A stretch of 64,000 nt of DNA, from NCBI GenBank assembly GCA_903837555.1, contig CAILUV010000047.1:1-64000 (forward strand), in the 5' to 3' direction. This document shows, in pieces, positions 31,438 to 43,612 of the stretch. The position numbers and the translations under genes were made by a program. Position 1 is the first letter of the stretch; the number at the start of each line of letters is the position of its first letter. The notes below the pieces were generated by a model, which was not told where the DNA came from, made no database searches, and saw nothing but the letters and a program-made list of their open reading frames with translations. Source of the stretch: an uncultured Alphaproteobacteria bacterium. GTDB taxonomy: Bacteria > Pseudomonadota > Alphaproteobacteria > Micropepsales > Micropepsaceae.

Positions 31438-31473
31438 GCAAAAAGGGTGCAGCATCAGAAAATTGCTGCACCC
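31438..31473 (-). terminator. Intrinsic terminator of pckA
   Basis: On the minus strand GGGTGCAGCA and TGCTGCACCC form a 10-bp stem, followed by TTTTTGC. It is 24 bases after the pckA stop. Confidence 0.85.
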
Positions 31474-31496
31474 CATGTTGCGCGGTAAGTCGTTGA

Positions 31497-33099
31497 TTAT
31501 TCAGCAGCTTCAGCGAGCTGGGGCGCAGCCTGCAGCACATCGGCCCCGACATGGGCTTCGAACTTCTTGAAGTTGTCGCGGAACATGCCAACCAGCTTGC
31601 GGGCCTGGGCATCATAGGCGGCCTTGTCAGCCCAGGTGTCGCGCGGATTGAGGATCGCCGCGTCTACACCCGGCACGGCGACCGGCACCCGGAACTTGAA
31701 GTTGGGGTCGATGCGCATTTCGACATTGGCCAGGGTGCCGTTCAGAGCCGCATTCAGCAGGGCGCGGGTGGCCGCAATCGGCATGCGGCTGCCGGTGCCG
31801 AAGGCGCCGCCGGTCCAGCCGGTATTGACCAGCCAGCAGTCGGACTGGTGCTCGGCGATCAGGGCGCGCAGCAGGTTGCCGTATTCCGAGGGATGACGCG
31901 GCATGAAGGGAGCGCCAAAGCAGGTCGAGAAGGTCGGCTGCGGTTCCTTGCCCAGACCCTTCTCGGTCCCGGCCACCTTGGCGGTGAAGCCGGACAGGAA
32001 GTGGTACATGGCCTGTGACGGGGTCAGCCGGGCGATGGGCGGCAACACGCCAAAGGCATCGGCCGTCAGCATGATCACATTCTTGGGGTGCCCGGCGCGG
32101 CCGGTGGCGCTGGCATTGGGGATGTAATCGATCGGATAAGCGGCGCGGGTATTTTCCGCGTGCGTCGCGTCGTCCAGATCCAGCTCGCGAGTGCCTTCGT
32201 CCATCACCACATTTTCCAGCACCGTGCCGAAACGTTCGGTGGTCGAGAAGATTTCCGGTTCGGCTTCGCGGCTGAGGCGGATCACCTTGGCATAGCAGCC
32301 GCCTTCGATATTGAAGATGCCGTTCTCGCTCCAGCCATGTTCGTCATCGCCGATCAGGGTGCGCGACGCATCGGCCGACAGCGTGGTCTTGCCGGTGCCG
32401 GAAAGCCCGAAAAATATGGCCGATTCGCCGTTCGCGCCGACATTGGCCGAGCAATGCATCGACATGACCCGCTTGGACGGCAGCAGGTAATTCATGATGG
32501 TGAAGACCGACTTCTTCATTTCACCAGCGTAAGAGGTGCCGCCGATCAGGATCACTTTTTTTGGCGAAGTTCACCGCGATCACGGTCTGGCTGACGCAGC
32601 CATGCCGGGCCGGATCGGCATTGAAGCTGGGCAGGTCGATGATGGTGAATTCCGGGTCGAAGCCCTTCAGCTCTTCCGCCGTCGGGCGGATCAGCAACTG
32701 GTGCACGAACAGCGAGTGCCAGGCATATTCGGTGACCACACGCACACTAATCCGATGAGTCAGGTCGGCGCCGCCGAACAGGTCCTTGGCGAACAGCTCG
32801 CGCCCTTCGGCATGGGCCATCATGTCGGCATACAGCGCATCGAACTGCGCCGGGCTCATCGCCTTGTTGTTGTCCCACCACACCTGGCTTTCGGTGCTGT
32901 CGTCACGCACCACGAACTTGTCGCCCGCCGAACGCCCGGTATGGATGCCGGTGCGCACCACCAGCGGGCCGTTCTTGGCGACGTGGCCTTCGCCCCGGCG
33001 CACCGCTTCTTCGTAGAGCGCGGCCGCGCCCAGATTCCAGTTCACGGATTTCAGATTGCGAAAGCCATGACGGCCAAGGCCGTGCGCGGTGTCGGACAT
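31497..33099 (-). pseudogene. pckA: Phosphoenolpyruvate carboxykinase (ATP), reading frame broken by one extra base as sequenced
   Basis: Two ORFs (33099-32521 and 32555-31497) together give a complete ATP-dependent PEPCK of about 534 residues. The first part runs from [13 protein letters not shown] to VNFAKK. The second begins [15 protein letters not shown] and contains the P-loop [11 protein letters not shown] and the downstream catalytic region. The break is in a run of seven A (minus strand) at 32556-32562: GCC AAA AAA A GTG ATC; six A would restore the frame exactly. PEPCK converts oxaloacetate to PEP for gluconeogenesis. A sequencing or assembly indel is the simplest reading, but a real null mutation or slippage cannot be excluded. 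A terminator follows the gene. Confidence 0.9.
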
Positions 33100-33158
33100 G
33101 ACAAATGCTCCAGCGAAAATCTGCCCCTGTCTTAGCGGGCGGGCGGCGGTGTCACAAA

Positions 33159-33166
33159 TGTATACA
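33159..33166. promoter_or_regulatory. TGTATACA palindrome upstream of pckA, possible operator
   Basis: TGTATACA within AATGTATACAAG lies 60 bases upstream of the pckA start, in the 189-base divergent region with moeB. GntR-type regulators often bind such cores. The rest of the gap is AT-rich around 33165-33215, with nothing else recognised. Weak evidence. Confidence 0.3.
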
Positions 33167-33288
33167 AGATGGAACTCAGGACAAATTTCTGTTTAAAATC
33201 AGATTATTGGCGGTACTTGCCCTGCATACATGGGTGACCTGTTGTCACGGTGTGGCGCGGCCGGCGGTTTGGCCGTAAGCAAATCGCC

Positions 33289-34074
33289 ATGCTGAGCGAC
33301 GACGACCTCGACCGCTATGCCCGCCACCTGGTGTTGCGGGAAGTGGGCGGCGTGGGCCAGGCGAAGATCAGAAGCGCGCGCGTGCTGATGGTGGGCGCAG
33401 GCGGGCTGGGAAGCCCGGCAGCGCTGTACCTGGCCGCCGCGGGCGTCGGCACGCTGGGGCTGGTGGATGACGATGCGGTCAGCCTGTCCAATTTGCAGCG
33501 CCAGATCCTGTTTCGCACTTCCGATGTTGGTCGCCCGAAAGTCGAAGCCGGCGGCGAAGCGCTGAAAGCCTTGAATCCCGGGGTTCAGATCAACATCCAT
33601 CAGACCCGGCTGGATGCGTCCAACGTGATGGCGCTGATCGACGGCTACGACATCGTGGCGGACGGGTCGGACAATTTCGCCACCCGATTCCTGCTCAACG
33701 ATGCCTGCTTCTTTGCGAAGAAGACCTTGGTGTCGGCGGCGGTGACCGAGTTCGAAGGCCAGCTTTCCACCTACAAGGCGTTCGACAAGGGCTGCCCCTG
33801 CTATCGCTGCCTGTTCCCCGCGCCCCCGCCGCCCGGCACCGTGCCCTCCTGCTCGCAAACCGGGGTGCTGGGGGCCGCCGCCGGGGTGATGGGGTCGCTG
33901 CAGGCGCTGGAAGTGCTGAAGGAAGTCGCCGGACTGGGCACCGGGATGGCGGGAAAAATCCTGAGTTACAAAGCACTTAGCGCGGAATTTCGCACCGCCC
34001 GGCTGGCTCCCGACCCGGCCTGCCCCTTGTGCGGGTCCGCCCCCACAATCCGCCAGATCGGCGATCAGGCTTAA
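33289..34074 (+). CDS. moeB: MoeB/ThiF-type adenylyltransferase
   Basis: A 261-residue E1-like enzyme with start at ATG 33289 (MLSDDDLDRYARHLVLREVGG). The nucleotide-binding motif is LMVGAGGLGSPAALYLA, followed by GLVDDDAVSLSNLQRQILF. The zinc site uses CPCYRC and CPLC near the C-terminus. SCSQTGVLGAAAG spans the catalytic loop. It adenylates the C-terminus of a ubiquitin-like sulfur carrier (MoaD or ThiS). There is no rhodanese domain. Partner genes are not nearby, so MoeB versus ThiF is uncertain. Confidence 0.85.
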   Translation: MLSDDDLDRYARHLVLREVGGVGQAKIRSARVLMVGAGGLGSPAALYLAAAGVGTLGLVDDDAVSLSNLQRQILFRTSDVGRPKVEAGGEALKALNPGVQINIHQTRLDASNVMALIDGYDIVADGSDNFATRFLLNDACFFAKKTLVSAAVTEFEGQLSTYKAFDKGCPCYRCLFPAPPPPGTVPSCSQTGVLGAAAGVMGSLQALEVLKEVAGLGTGMAGKILSYKALSAEFRTARLAPDPACPLCGSAPTIRQIGDQA

Positions 34075-34122
34075 CCGCCATTTAAAAGGCTTTGCGGCAC
34101 CATGGCCTCATCAAGGGGCACC

Positions 34123-35847
34123 ATGGCACGCGAAATTCATTACGAGGTTTTCCGCCGGGTCGGCGCCAAGGGCGGCTGGACGCTGCACGAGGTCGTCTCG
34201 ACCCGCGACGGCGCCATCACCATGGCGCAGGAGCTGATGGCCGCCGAGAAGGCCACCGGCGTCAAGGTGGTCAAGGAAACCTACAACGACGACACCGGCG
34301 ACTATCTGACCCTCAAGATTTTCGAAGAGGGCCACAACCAGGTGAAGGTTGAGCCGGCGCAGGAAGACGCGCCGCATGCCCTGCCCTGCTTCAAGCCGGA
34401 CGATCTGTATTCCTATCACGCCCGCGCCACCATGAGCCGGCTGCTGGCCGATTATCTTTCGCGCAACAAGATCACCATCACCGAGCTGATCCACCGCGCC
34501 GACATGCTGGAAAAGCTGGAAGCCACCGGCACGGTCTATCAGCACGCCATCCAGAAAGTGGCGGTGGCGCAGGCCGCCTCGACCACCACGCCGGTGCAGC
34601 AGATCGTCAAAAGCCTGAACGAGCTGACCACCCAGGCTTTCAATCGCGTGTATCGCGATCAGCGCAAGGGTCTGTTCCCGAACCCGCACCCCGAACAGTT
34701 CGCCGAACTGGCCACTAAGATGGCGGGACAGGGCGATGCCTCTTACATCTTCAACGGCGCGCTGGCGCAGCATCTGAAGGACGCGCGCGGCTGGGATGAG
34801 AAAGTCCTGCTGCTGATCACGGTGATGGAAAAAGCGCCATCCGAAGATGCGCCGCGCAAGCTCGTGCTGTCGTCGATCGATGCCATCCTGGCCGAAATTC
34901 TCAATGGCTCTGCGGCGCTGCACGAACTGATGGGAAAGAGCGAGAATCTCGCCGGCGCCCTGAGCAATCTGGTGTCGCTGTTCCTGGGAAAAGCGCCGGA
35001 CGACGCCAAGAGCGGTCTTGCCGCCCTGACCCAGAATTTCGCCGCCGACAGCCTGCCCGAAGCGCGCACCGCCGTGGCCAACCGCATCGTGGCGGAGTTC
35101 AAGAGCAACAAGCGCCTGTGCCCCGACAACATGGTCGACGAGCTGAAGGCGCTACGCAGCATCGCCAACCGGCTGGTGATGGGCGTGGGCAAGTATCTGA
35201 GTCACGAAGACCTGGTCGCGGCCTTTACCCTGCGCTCCAAGCGCCTGGTGACGCAGGAAGCGCTGGGCGGGCATATCGCCGAGGCCGCGCCGGACGACAA
35301 GCTGGACCGCATCCTGTTCGTCGAGGACAACATCATCGGCGTGGAAAACAAGCGGCAACTGGCCAGCTTTGTGCTGCCGGTTCTGACTTCGGCGGCGTTC
35401 GAGAATCATTTCCAGAACCCCAAGCTGCCTTTGCTGCAGCGGTTGCAGCGCCTGGCGCAGTTGCAGTCGCGCGTGCGCCGCAGCGGTTTTGTCGATGTCA
35501 CCCGCGAGGAAATCGCCGGCAAGATGGATGCGCTGGCCGTGGCGATGGAAGCACGCGGCAAGCTGTTCGAATCCATCTCCGGCCGCACCACCAACCCGGT
35601 GGAAAAGGCCCAGACCCTGCTGCGACTGGCGACCGGCGGGGTGCTGACCGAAGGCGCGCTGTCGGCCAAGGCGCGGGAGATGATCCTGGGCTATCTGTCT
35701 CAGCCCGGCTTCCTGACCGGCTATATCGCCGCCCAGACCAAGGACGGGGCGGCGCCCAACAGCGAAAAGCTGATGGCCGAACTTATCGAAACGCTGGGCA
35801 AGGCGGGTATCACCGCCGAGACAGGCTTGAAAAGTATCGCGGCCTAA
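34123..35847 (+). CDS. Conserved-looking protein of unknown function, 574 residues
   Basis: I start at ATG 34123 (MAREIHYEVFRRVG), which has AAGGGGC just upstream; the track begins seven codons earlier. Residues about 1-75 look like a small alpha/beta domain (REIHYEVFRRVG, then VKVVKETYNDDTGDYLTLKIF). The rest (about 90-574) is almost entirely helical and soluble, with no membrane segment, signal peptide or nucleotide-binding motif. I recall similar long proteins in Rhodospirillales, without known function. It starts 48 bases after moeB and is followed by a palindromic repeat. I assign no function. Confidence 0.7.
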   Translation: MAREIHYEVFRRVGAKGGWTLHEVVSTRDGAITMAQELMAAEKATGVKVVKETYNDDTGDYLTLKIFEEGHNQVKVEPAQEDAPHALPCFKPDDLYSYHARATMSRLLADYLSRNKITITELIHRADMLEKLEATGTVYQHAIQKVAVAQAASTTTPVQQIVKSLNELTTQAFNRVYRDQRKGLFPNPHPEQFAELATKMAGQGDASYIFNGALAQHLKDARGWDEKVLLLITVMEKAPSEDAPRKLVLSSIDAILAEILNGSAALHELMGKSENLAGALSNLVSLFLGKAPDDAKSGLAALTQNFAADSLPEARTAVANRIVAEFKSNKRLCPDNMVDELKALRSIANRLVMGVGKYLSHEDLVAAFTLRSKRLVTQEALGGHIAEAAPDDKLDRILFVEDNIIGVENKRQLASFVLPVLTSAAFENHFQNPKLPLLQRLQRLAQLQSRVRRSGFVDVTREEIAGKMDALAVAMEARGKLFESISGRTTNPVEKAQTLLRLATGGVLTEGALSAKAREMILGYLSQPGFLTGYIAAQTKDGAAPNSEKLMAELIETLGKAGITAETGLKSIAA

Positions 35848-35850
35848 CTG

Positions 35851-35952
35851 CTCACCATGGGCGGGCCTGACCCGCCCATCTATCGCGACATCTGCACGGA
35901 AAGAAAGTTGGATGGCCGGCTTCTTCAATTTGAGGATGGGCCCGGCCATGGA
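35851..35952. repeat. Palindromic intergenic repeat, copy A
   Basis: Starts CTCACCATGGGCGGG, with hairpin ATGGGCGGG-CCTGA-CCCGCCCAT (35857-35879), and ends in ATGGCCGG ... CCCGGCCATGG. Copy B at 39653-39746 has the same order of parts. The right half of copy A is interrupted by about 20 bases and its end has diverged. Confidence 0.65.
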
Positions 35953-35959
35953 GAATTGA

Positions 35960-38832
<2,873 letters not shown>

Positions 38833-38836
<4 letters not shown>

Positions 38837-39009
38837 TGATGCGTTGCCCCGGCCTTGAGCACGAAGCGCTTGTCGCAATAGGGGCATTCGACGCTGTGTT
38901 CGTCGCCCATCTCCAGATAGACGCGCGGATGGCCCAGGGCGCCGCCGCCGCCATCACAGGCGACGCGGGTATTGTCGGTTTCAACGATTTCGGGGGCATC
39001 GACAGGCAT
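38833..39009 (-). CDS. Small zinc-finger (zf-CHCC) protein, coupled to polA
   Basis: A 58-residue gene too short for the ORF track. Minus-strand ATG at 39009: MPVDAPEIVETDNTRVACDG, then GHPRVYLEMGDEHSVECPYCDKRFVLKAG. The Cys...His...Cys-x-x-Cys layout and VECPYCDKRFVL are typical of the zf-CHCC family, whose mitochondrial relative is a complex I subunit (NDUFS6). Its TGA stop overlaps the polA TTG start (TTGA). Bacterial function is unknown. Confidence 0.85.
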
Positions 39010-39082
39010 GAAAAGGACCTAAAAACGCGCGACGGGCGGGATCATACAAGTTAGGATTTGCGCGGCAAGGGTGGATTTCCCA

Positions 39083-39646
39083 GTGGTAAAACTAGACAGA
39101 ATCTACACCAAAGGCGGCGATTCCGGGCAAACCGGGCTCACTGACGGCAGCCGTGTTTCCAAGACCCATCCGCGCATCACCGCCATCGGCGCGGTGGACG
39201 AAGCCAACAGCGCCATCGGCGTGGCGCGGCTTGCGGCGCAGGGCGATTTGGGCGCCGCGCTGGCCCGCATCCAGAACGACCTGTTCGACCTGGGCGCTGA
39301 CCTGTCCGCGCCCGACGAGGGCCGCAAGGGCGAAGGCGCGTTGCGCATTGCCGAGGCGCAGGTGGAACGGCTGGAGCACGAGATCGACGCCATCATCGAG
39401 AAACTGTCGCCGCTGACCTCTTTCATTCTGCCCGGCGGCACGGCGCTGGCGGCGCACCTGCATCTGGCCCGCGCCATCGCGCGGCGCGCCGAAGCGGCGA
39501 TGGTGGCGCTGGCGGCGGAAGCGGCGATCAACCCGGCGGCGCTGCGTTATGCCAACCGGCTGTCGGACTTATTGTTCGTGATGGCGCGCGCGGCCAATGA
39601 CGGCGGCAAAAGCGATGTGCTGTGGGTTCCGGGAAAGAATAGATAA
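39083..39646 (+). CDS. ATP:cob(I)alamin adenosyltransferase, PduO type
   Basis: A 187-residue protein. I start at GTG 39083 (MVKLDRIYTKGGDSG), the usual N-terminus; the track begins at another GTG four codons upstream. YTKGGDSGQTGL is the ATP-binding signature. RIQNDLFDLGADLS and FILPGGTALAAHLHLARAIARRAE are the other conserved blocks. It forms adenosylcobalamin by transferring the adenosyl group from ATP. Length is normal. No other cobalamin genes are present in the window. Confidence 0.92.
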   Translation: MVKLDRIYTKGGDSGQTGLTDGSRVSKTHPRITAIGAVDEANSAIGVARLAAQGDLGAALARIQNDLFDLGADLSAPDEGRKGEGALRIAEAQVERLEHEIDAIIEKLSPLTSFILPGGTALAAHLHLARAIARRAEAAMVALAAEAAINPAALRYANRLSDLLFVMARAANDGGKSDVLWVPGKNR

Positions 39647-39652
39647 CTTCCT

Positions 39653-39746
39653 CTCACCATGGGCGGCCTTGAGCCGCCCATCCAGTAGCGCGCGATAGCG
39701 CGCCGCTGGAAAGATGGATGGCCGGGTCACGCCCGGCCATGGTGAG
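39653..39746. repeat. Palindromic intergenic repeat, copy B (three-hairpin element with 8-bp ends)
   Basis: Outer ends CTCACCAT (39653) and ATGGTGAG (39739-39746) are perfect inverted repeats. Inside are ATGGGCGGC-CTTGA-GCCGCCCAT, a middle GCGCGC stem, and ATGGCCGGG-TCACG-type CCCGGCCAT. This is the better preserved copy of the element seen at 35851. Such units are known as REP-like intergenic elements in Alphaproteobacteria. It fills the gap between the adenosyltransferase and the next gene. Confidence 0.75.
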
Positions 39747-39750
39747 TTAC

Positions 39751-40050
39751 CTATTCCGGCCCCGTTTTTCTGCCAAAAACAAACGCCAGAATGACACCCA
39801 GCACGCCGGTCGGCGCCCAGCCAGGCAGCGCGAGGAATGAATAGACCGCCTGCGCCATCCCGGGCTGATGGTTCTGCACCCAGCTTTTGAAAGCTTCCAG
39901 ACGCGCGCCGTCGAACAGACCCCAGATGGTGCCCAGGCTGCGCACCGTCAGTTCCCCACCGCGTTCCAGGCTGCTGATCGCGTCCGCGCCCAAAAGCATG
40001 AGCGCGGTGACGATCAGGACCAGGCTGACAAGACGCATGAAGATGGCCAT
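39751..40050 (-). CDS. Small membrane protein of unknown function
   Basis: A 99-residue protein, start at ATG 40050 (MAIFMRLVSLVLIVTALMLLG). Two hydrophobic segments (residues about 5-22 and 75-93) flank a soluble loop with SLGTIWGLFDGARLEAFKSW. The loop looks conserved and recurs in alphaproteobacterial small membrane proteins, but I know no function. Convergent with the adenosyltransferase; the repeat separates them. Confidence 0.6.
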   Translation of the reverse strand: MAIFMRLVSLVLIVTALMLLGADAISSLERGGELTVRSLGTIWGLFDGARLEAFKSWVQNHQPGMAQAVYSFLALPGWAPTGVLGVILAFVFGRKTGPE

Positions 40051-40172
40051 GGCGCAGGAATAACGCGATGAGCCACGCGCGCACAAGAAATCCGCCGTTC
40101 TAGGTTAAGACCCTCTCGCAATTGCGCTATTCGCCATGTTGACGGGCCACGCCGCCCGGTGGCACGGTCGGG

Positions 40173-40204
40173 ATCGGACACGGATGGGGGAAAATGTGTC
40201 CGAT
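40173..40204. repeat. Perfect inverted repeat upstream of the 2OG-oxygenase-like gene
   Basis: ATCGGACAC (40173-40181) and GTGTCCGAT (40196-40204) form perfect 9-bp arms with a 14-base spacer. It lies about 105 bases before the next gene in a 258-base gap that otherwise holds nothing I recognise. It may be an operator or mRNA hairpin. Confidence 0.5.
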
Positions 40205-40308
40205 TGGGCGCGGCCCAACGCTGTCTGGCCCGTGGGAGCGCAGGCCAAGATCGCGGCAAACCCCCAAGGATTGATGCCGGCGCACGACCGGCGATGCCGG
40301 GGACATGC

Positions 40309-40947
40309 ATGGCCGACCAGCTGACATCGCTTTATCCAACCACGCTCATGCGCCGGCACCTGCCGAACATGGAAGAGGTGAACCGCCAGCTTGCCGGCAT
40401 CATCGCCGAACTGGCCGCCACCGGTCCCAACATGGTCGCCGGCACCTCGAATGTCGGGGGCTTTCAGACCCGCGAAGACCTGCTGGCGGAGAACAACCGC
40501 TTTGCCCAGCATTCGGCGATGGTGACGCTGCGCAGCCATTTCATCCGCACAATCCAGGATTACGCCAAGCTATTGTTCGAGCAGGAATGCATGCGCAATC
40601 CCACCAATGTCGATTTCATGCTGTGGGGCTGGGGCGTTTCGTTGAAGGCCGGACACAGCCAGGAATTGCACGTCCATCCCACCGCCCATATCAGCGGCGT
40701 CTATTACGTCGCCGTGCCGCCGGGCGCGAAGGGCGAAACCAGCACCAACGGCAAGATCCGGTTTTACGATCCGCGACCGCGCGCCAACATGAACCAGCTT
40801 TTCACGCAGATCACCCGCCATTCCGAAATACCGGCGGAAGGTGATCTGCTGATGTTCCCAAGCTGGCTGGAACATTCGGTGGCGGCATTCGAAGGCGAAG
40901 GCGACCGCATCTGCATCGCCTTCAATGTGCGCCTGAACATGTCATGA
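40309..40947 (+). CDS. Putative 2OG-Fe(II) oxygenase (TIGR02466 family)
   Basis: A 212-residue protein starting at ATG 40309, with GGGGA about 7 bases upstream. The jelly-roll core has HVHPTAHISGVYYVAVPPGA (first metal His and conserved GVYYV) and MFPSWLEHSVAAFEGEGDR (second His). This matches the TIGR02466 family of putative oxygenases. The metal Asp is not in an obvious H-x-D position, so activity should not be assumed. Substrate unknown. Its stop overlaps the pnp terminator. Confidence 0.75.
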   Translation: MADQLTSLYPTTLMRRHLPNMEEVNRQLAGIIAELAATGPNMVAGTSNVGGFQTREDLLAENNRFAQHSAMVTLRSHFIRTIQDYAKLLFEQECMRNPTNVDFMLWGWGVSLKAGHSQELHVHPTAHISGVYYVAVPPGAKGETSTNGKIRFYDPRPRANMNQLFTQITRHSEIPAEGDLLMFPSWLEHSVAAFEGEGDRICIAFNVRLNMS

Positions 40948-40974
40948 AAAAGCCGCCCAGTTTCCCGGGCGGCT
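40946..40974 (-). terminator. Intrinsic terminator of pnp
   Basis: On the minus strand AGCCGCCC and GGGCGGCT form an 8-bp stem followed by TTTTTCA. It overlaps the stop codon of the convergent gene. Confidence 0.85.
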
Positions 40975-41000
40975 GATTCATTTCGCAAAGACCGCGGGCT

Positions 41001-43136
41001 TTAGGCCTGCGGCGCGTCGCCGGCCGGCTTCTTGCCGATGTCTTCGCCGGTGGTCTGGTCCACCTGCTTCATCGACAGGCGCACCTTGCCACGATCGTCA
41101 AAGCCCAAGAGCTTGACCTTCACGGCCTGACCTTCCTTGACCACGTCCTTGGGGTTGGCGACGCGGCTGGACGCCAGTTCGCTGACATGCACCAGACCGT
41201 CCTTGGGTCCGAAGAAGTTCACGAAGGCACCGAAGTCCATGACCTTGACGATCTTGCCGTCATAGATCTGGCCGATTTCCGGTTCGGCGGTCAGGCCGCG
41301 GATCCACTTGATCGCCGCCTTGATCGCTTCATGATCGCTGGACGCGACCTTCACGGTGCCGTCGTCCTCGACGTTGATCTTGGCGCCGGTCTTTTCCACG
41401 ATCTCGCGGATCACCTTGCCGCCGGTGCCGATCACGTCGCGGATCTTGTCGGTCGGGATCTTGATCTGCTCGATGCGCGGGGCGTGTTCGCCCAGCTCTG
41501 CGCGGGCGCCGGTCAGGGCCTTGTTCATCTCGCCCAGGATGTGCAGACGGCCGCCCTTGGCCTGTTCCAGCGCGGTCTTCATGATCCCCTCGTTGATGCC
41601 GGAGATCTTGATGTCCATCTGAAGGCTGGTGATGCCTTCTTCGGTGCCGGCCACCTTGAAGTCCATGTCCCCGAGGTGATCCTCGTCACCCAGGATGTCC
41701 GACAGGACGACATGACGATCACCCTCAAGAATAAGTCCCATGGCGATACCGGCCGTGGGGCGCTTCAGGGGAACGCCGGCATCCATCAGCGCGAGGCTGG
41801 TGCCGCACACCGACGCCATCGAGGACGAACCATTGGATTCGGTGATCTCCGACACCACGCGGATGGTGTAGGGGAACTCGTCCTTCTTGGGCAGCATCGG
41901 GTGGATGGCGCGCCAGGCGAGCTTGCCATGGCCGATTTCGCGGCGGCCGGGGGCGCCCATGCGGCCCGTCTCACCGACCGAGTAGGGAGGGAAGTTGTAG
42001 TGCAGCATGAAGGTCTGCTTGCCGGTGCCTTCCAGGCTGTCGACAAACTGTTCGTCTTCGGCGGTGCCGAGCGTGCAAACCACCAGCGCTTGGGTTTCGC
42101 CGCGCGTGAACAGCGCCGAACCATGGGTGCGCGGCAGGATGCCGACTTCCGCCACGATCGGGCGAACGGTCGTCAGGTCGCGGCCGTCAACGCGCTTCTT
42201 GGTGTCCAGCACCGCGTTGCGCATCACATCGGCTTCGACATCGTGCAGCAGGCCGCCATAGACCGTGGCCGGCACCTTGCCTTCGCCTTCGCCGACGAAT
42301 TCGGCGGCGAACTTCTTCTTCACGGCGCTGAGCGCATCGCGGCGCTCGAACTTGATCGGAAGCTGGAACGCCTTGGCCAGGTCGGCGCTGGCGGCCGCCT
42401 TCAGCTTGGCGCGCATCGGCGCATGGACGTCTTCGGGCACGGTGCGGGGCGCCTTCGCCGCCTTTTCCGCCAGGCGGATAATAGCGTCGATCGCGGTCTG
42501 CATCTGCTGATGGCCGAACATCACGGCGCCCAGCATCACGTCTTCGCTGAGTTCCTGGGCTTCGGATTCCACCATCATCACCGCGTCGCGGGTGCCGGCG
42601 ACAACCAGTTCCAGCTTGGAATTGGGCATGTCTTCGATCGGCGGATTCAACTTGTATTCGCCATCGATATAACCGACGCGGGCGGCGCCGATCGGGCCCT
42701 TGAAGGGCAGGCCCGAAATGGTCAGCGCGGCGCTGACCGCGATCATCGCCACCACATCGGGATCATTTTCCAGGTCGTGGCTCAGCACCTGCGCCACAAC
42801 CAGCGTCTCGTTGCGATAGCCGTCGGCGAACAGGGGGCGGATGGGACGGTCGATCAGGCGCGAGATCAGGGTCTCGCGTTCCGTCGCGCCGCGCTCGCGC
42901 TTGAAATAGCCGCCCGGAATCTTGCCGGCGGCGTAATAGCGTTCCTGGTAATTCACGGTGAGCGGGAAAAAGTCCACGCCCTCTTTCGGGTTCGCTGCGC
43001 CGACCACGGTGGCCAGGACAACGGTTTCGCCATAGGTGGCCAGAACCGAACCATCGGCCTGGCGCGCAATCTTGCCGGTTTCGAGGGTCAGCTCGCGGCC
43101 GCCCCATTCAAACGTTTCTTTGTGGATGGTGAACAT
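41001..43136 (-). CDS. pnp: Polyribonucleotide nucleotidyltransferase (PNPase)
   Basis: A 711-residue enzyme, start at ATG 43136 ([13 protein letters not shown]). Two RNase PH domains are linked by a helical domain. The second core carries [21 protein letters not shown] domain: [19 protein letters not shown]1 domain: [20 protein letters not shown]. It degrades RNA phosphorolytically and is part of the degradosome. It is last in the nusA operon, after rpsO, with its own terminator. Confidence 0.97.
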   Translation of the reverse strand: MFTIHKETFEWGGRELTLETGKIARQADGSVLATYGETVVLATVVGAANPKEGVDFFPLTVNYQERYYAAGKIPGGYFKRERGATERETLISRLIDRPIRPLFADGYRNETLVVAQVLSHDLENDPDVVAMIAVSAALTISGLPFKGPIGAARVGYIDGEYKLNPPIEDMPNSKLELVVAGTRDAVMMVESEAQELSEDVMLGAVMFGHQQMQTAIDAIIRLAEKAAKAPRTVPEDVHAPMRAKLKAAASADLAKAFQLPIKFERRDALSAVKKKFAAEFVGEGEGKVPATVYGGLLHDVEADVMRNAVLDTKKRVDGRDLTTVRPIVAEVGILPRTHGSALFTRGETQALVVCTLGTAEDEQFVDSLEGTGKQTFMLHYNFPPYSVGETGRMGAPGRREIGHGKLAWRAIHPMLPKKDEFPYTIRVVSEITESNGSSSMASVCGTSLALMDAGVPLKRPTAGIAMGLILEGDRHVVLSDILGDEDHLGDMDFKVAGTEEGITSLQMDIKISGINEGIMKTALEQAKGGRLHILGEMNKALTGARAELGEHAPRIEQIKIPTDKIRDVIGTGGKVIREIVEKTGAKINVEDDGTVKVASSDHEAIKAAIKWIRGLTAEPEIGQIYDGKIVKVMDFGAFVNFFGPKDGLVHVSELASSRVANPKDVVKEGQAVKVKLLGFDDRGKVRLSMKQVDQTTGEDIGKKPAGDAPQA

Positions 43137-43265
43137 CGTTTCTTCTTCTCTCGTGTGCCCGCCGCCATATTGCGCCCGGGCCTTCCTCTTTTGGTCGCGC
43201 CACATTGGTGGTCGCTCCCGGTGACTCCCCTATGGAGCCCGCCTTTGCGGAAGCTCATCCCCCGC

Positions 43266-43306
43266 AAAAGCAAAACACGGCCCCACGCTTTTGCGCGAGG
43301 CCGTGT
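43266..43306 (-). terminator. Intrinsic terminator/attenuator between rpsO and pnp
   Basis: On the minus strand ACACGGCC and GGCCGTGT form an 8-bp stem followed by TTTGCTTTTG. Such rpsO terminators allow partial read-through into pnp. The rest of the 190-base gap shows no gene. Confidence 0.75.
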
Positions 43307-43327
43307 CTTATTCTGGTTGCCGCGAAC

Positions 43328-43594
43328 TCAGCGGCGCAGGCCCAGCTTGGCGATGATGCTTTCGTAGCGCTTCACATCGCGGGACTTCACATAGTCCAGC
43401 AGATTGCGGCGCAGCGACACCATCTTGATCATGCCGCGACGGGAATGATTGTCCTTGGCGTGGGTCTTGAAATGTTCGGTGAGGTTGGTGATGCGTTCCG
43501 ACAGGATCGCGATCTGCACTTCCGGCGAGCCGGTGTCGTTCTTGCCCGTCGCGTTTTCGGCGACGACTTCTTTTTTGCGTTCAGGCGTAATCAT
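43328..43594 (-). CDS. rpsO: 30S ribosomal protein S15
   Basis: An 88-residue protein with the family signatures [31 protein letters not shown] and [15 protein letters not shown]. It binds 16S rRNA early in 30S assembly. It lies between truB and pnp as in most Proteobacteria. Confidence 0.98.
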   Translation of the reverse strand: MITPERKKEVVAENATGKNDTGSPEVQIAILSERITNLTEHFKTHAKDNHSRRGMIKMVSLRRNLLDYVKSRDVKRYESIIAKLGLRR

Positions 43595-43612
43595 GGTTTC
43601 TTTTTCCGGACA

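Noticed and set aside
32550-32570. Programmed -1 frameshift in pckA
   Set aside because: A -1 slip at the A run leads to a stop (AAG TGA), so it does not join the halves. One base must be skipped or removed.
40136-40324. A 62-residue ORF upstream of the 2OG-oxygenase-like gene
   Set aside because: No Shine-Dalgarno, overlaps the next gene's start in another frame, and resembles no known protein.
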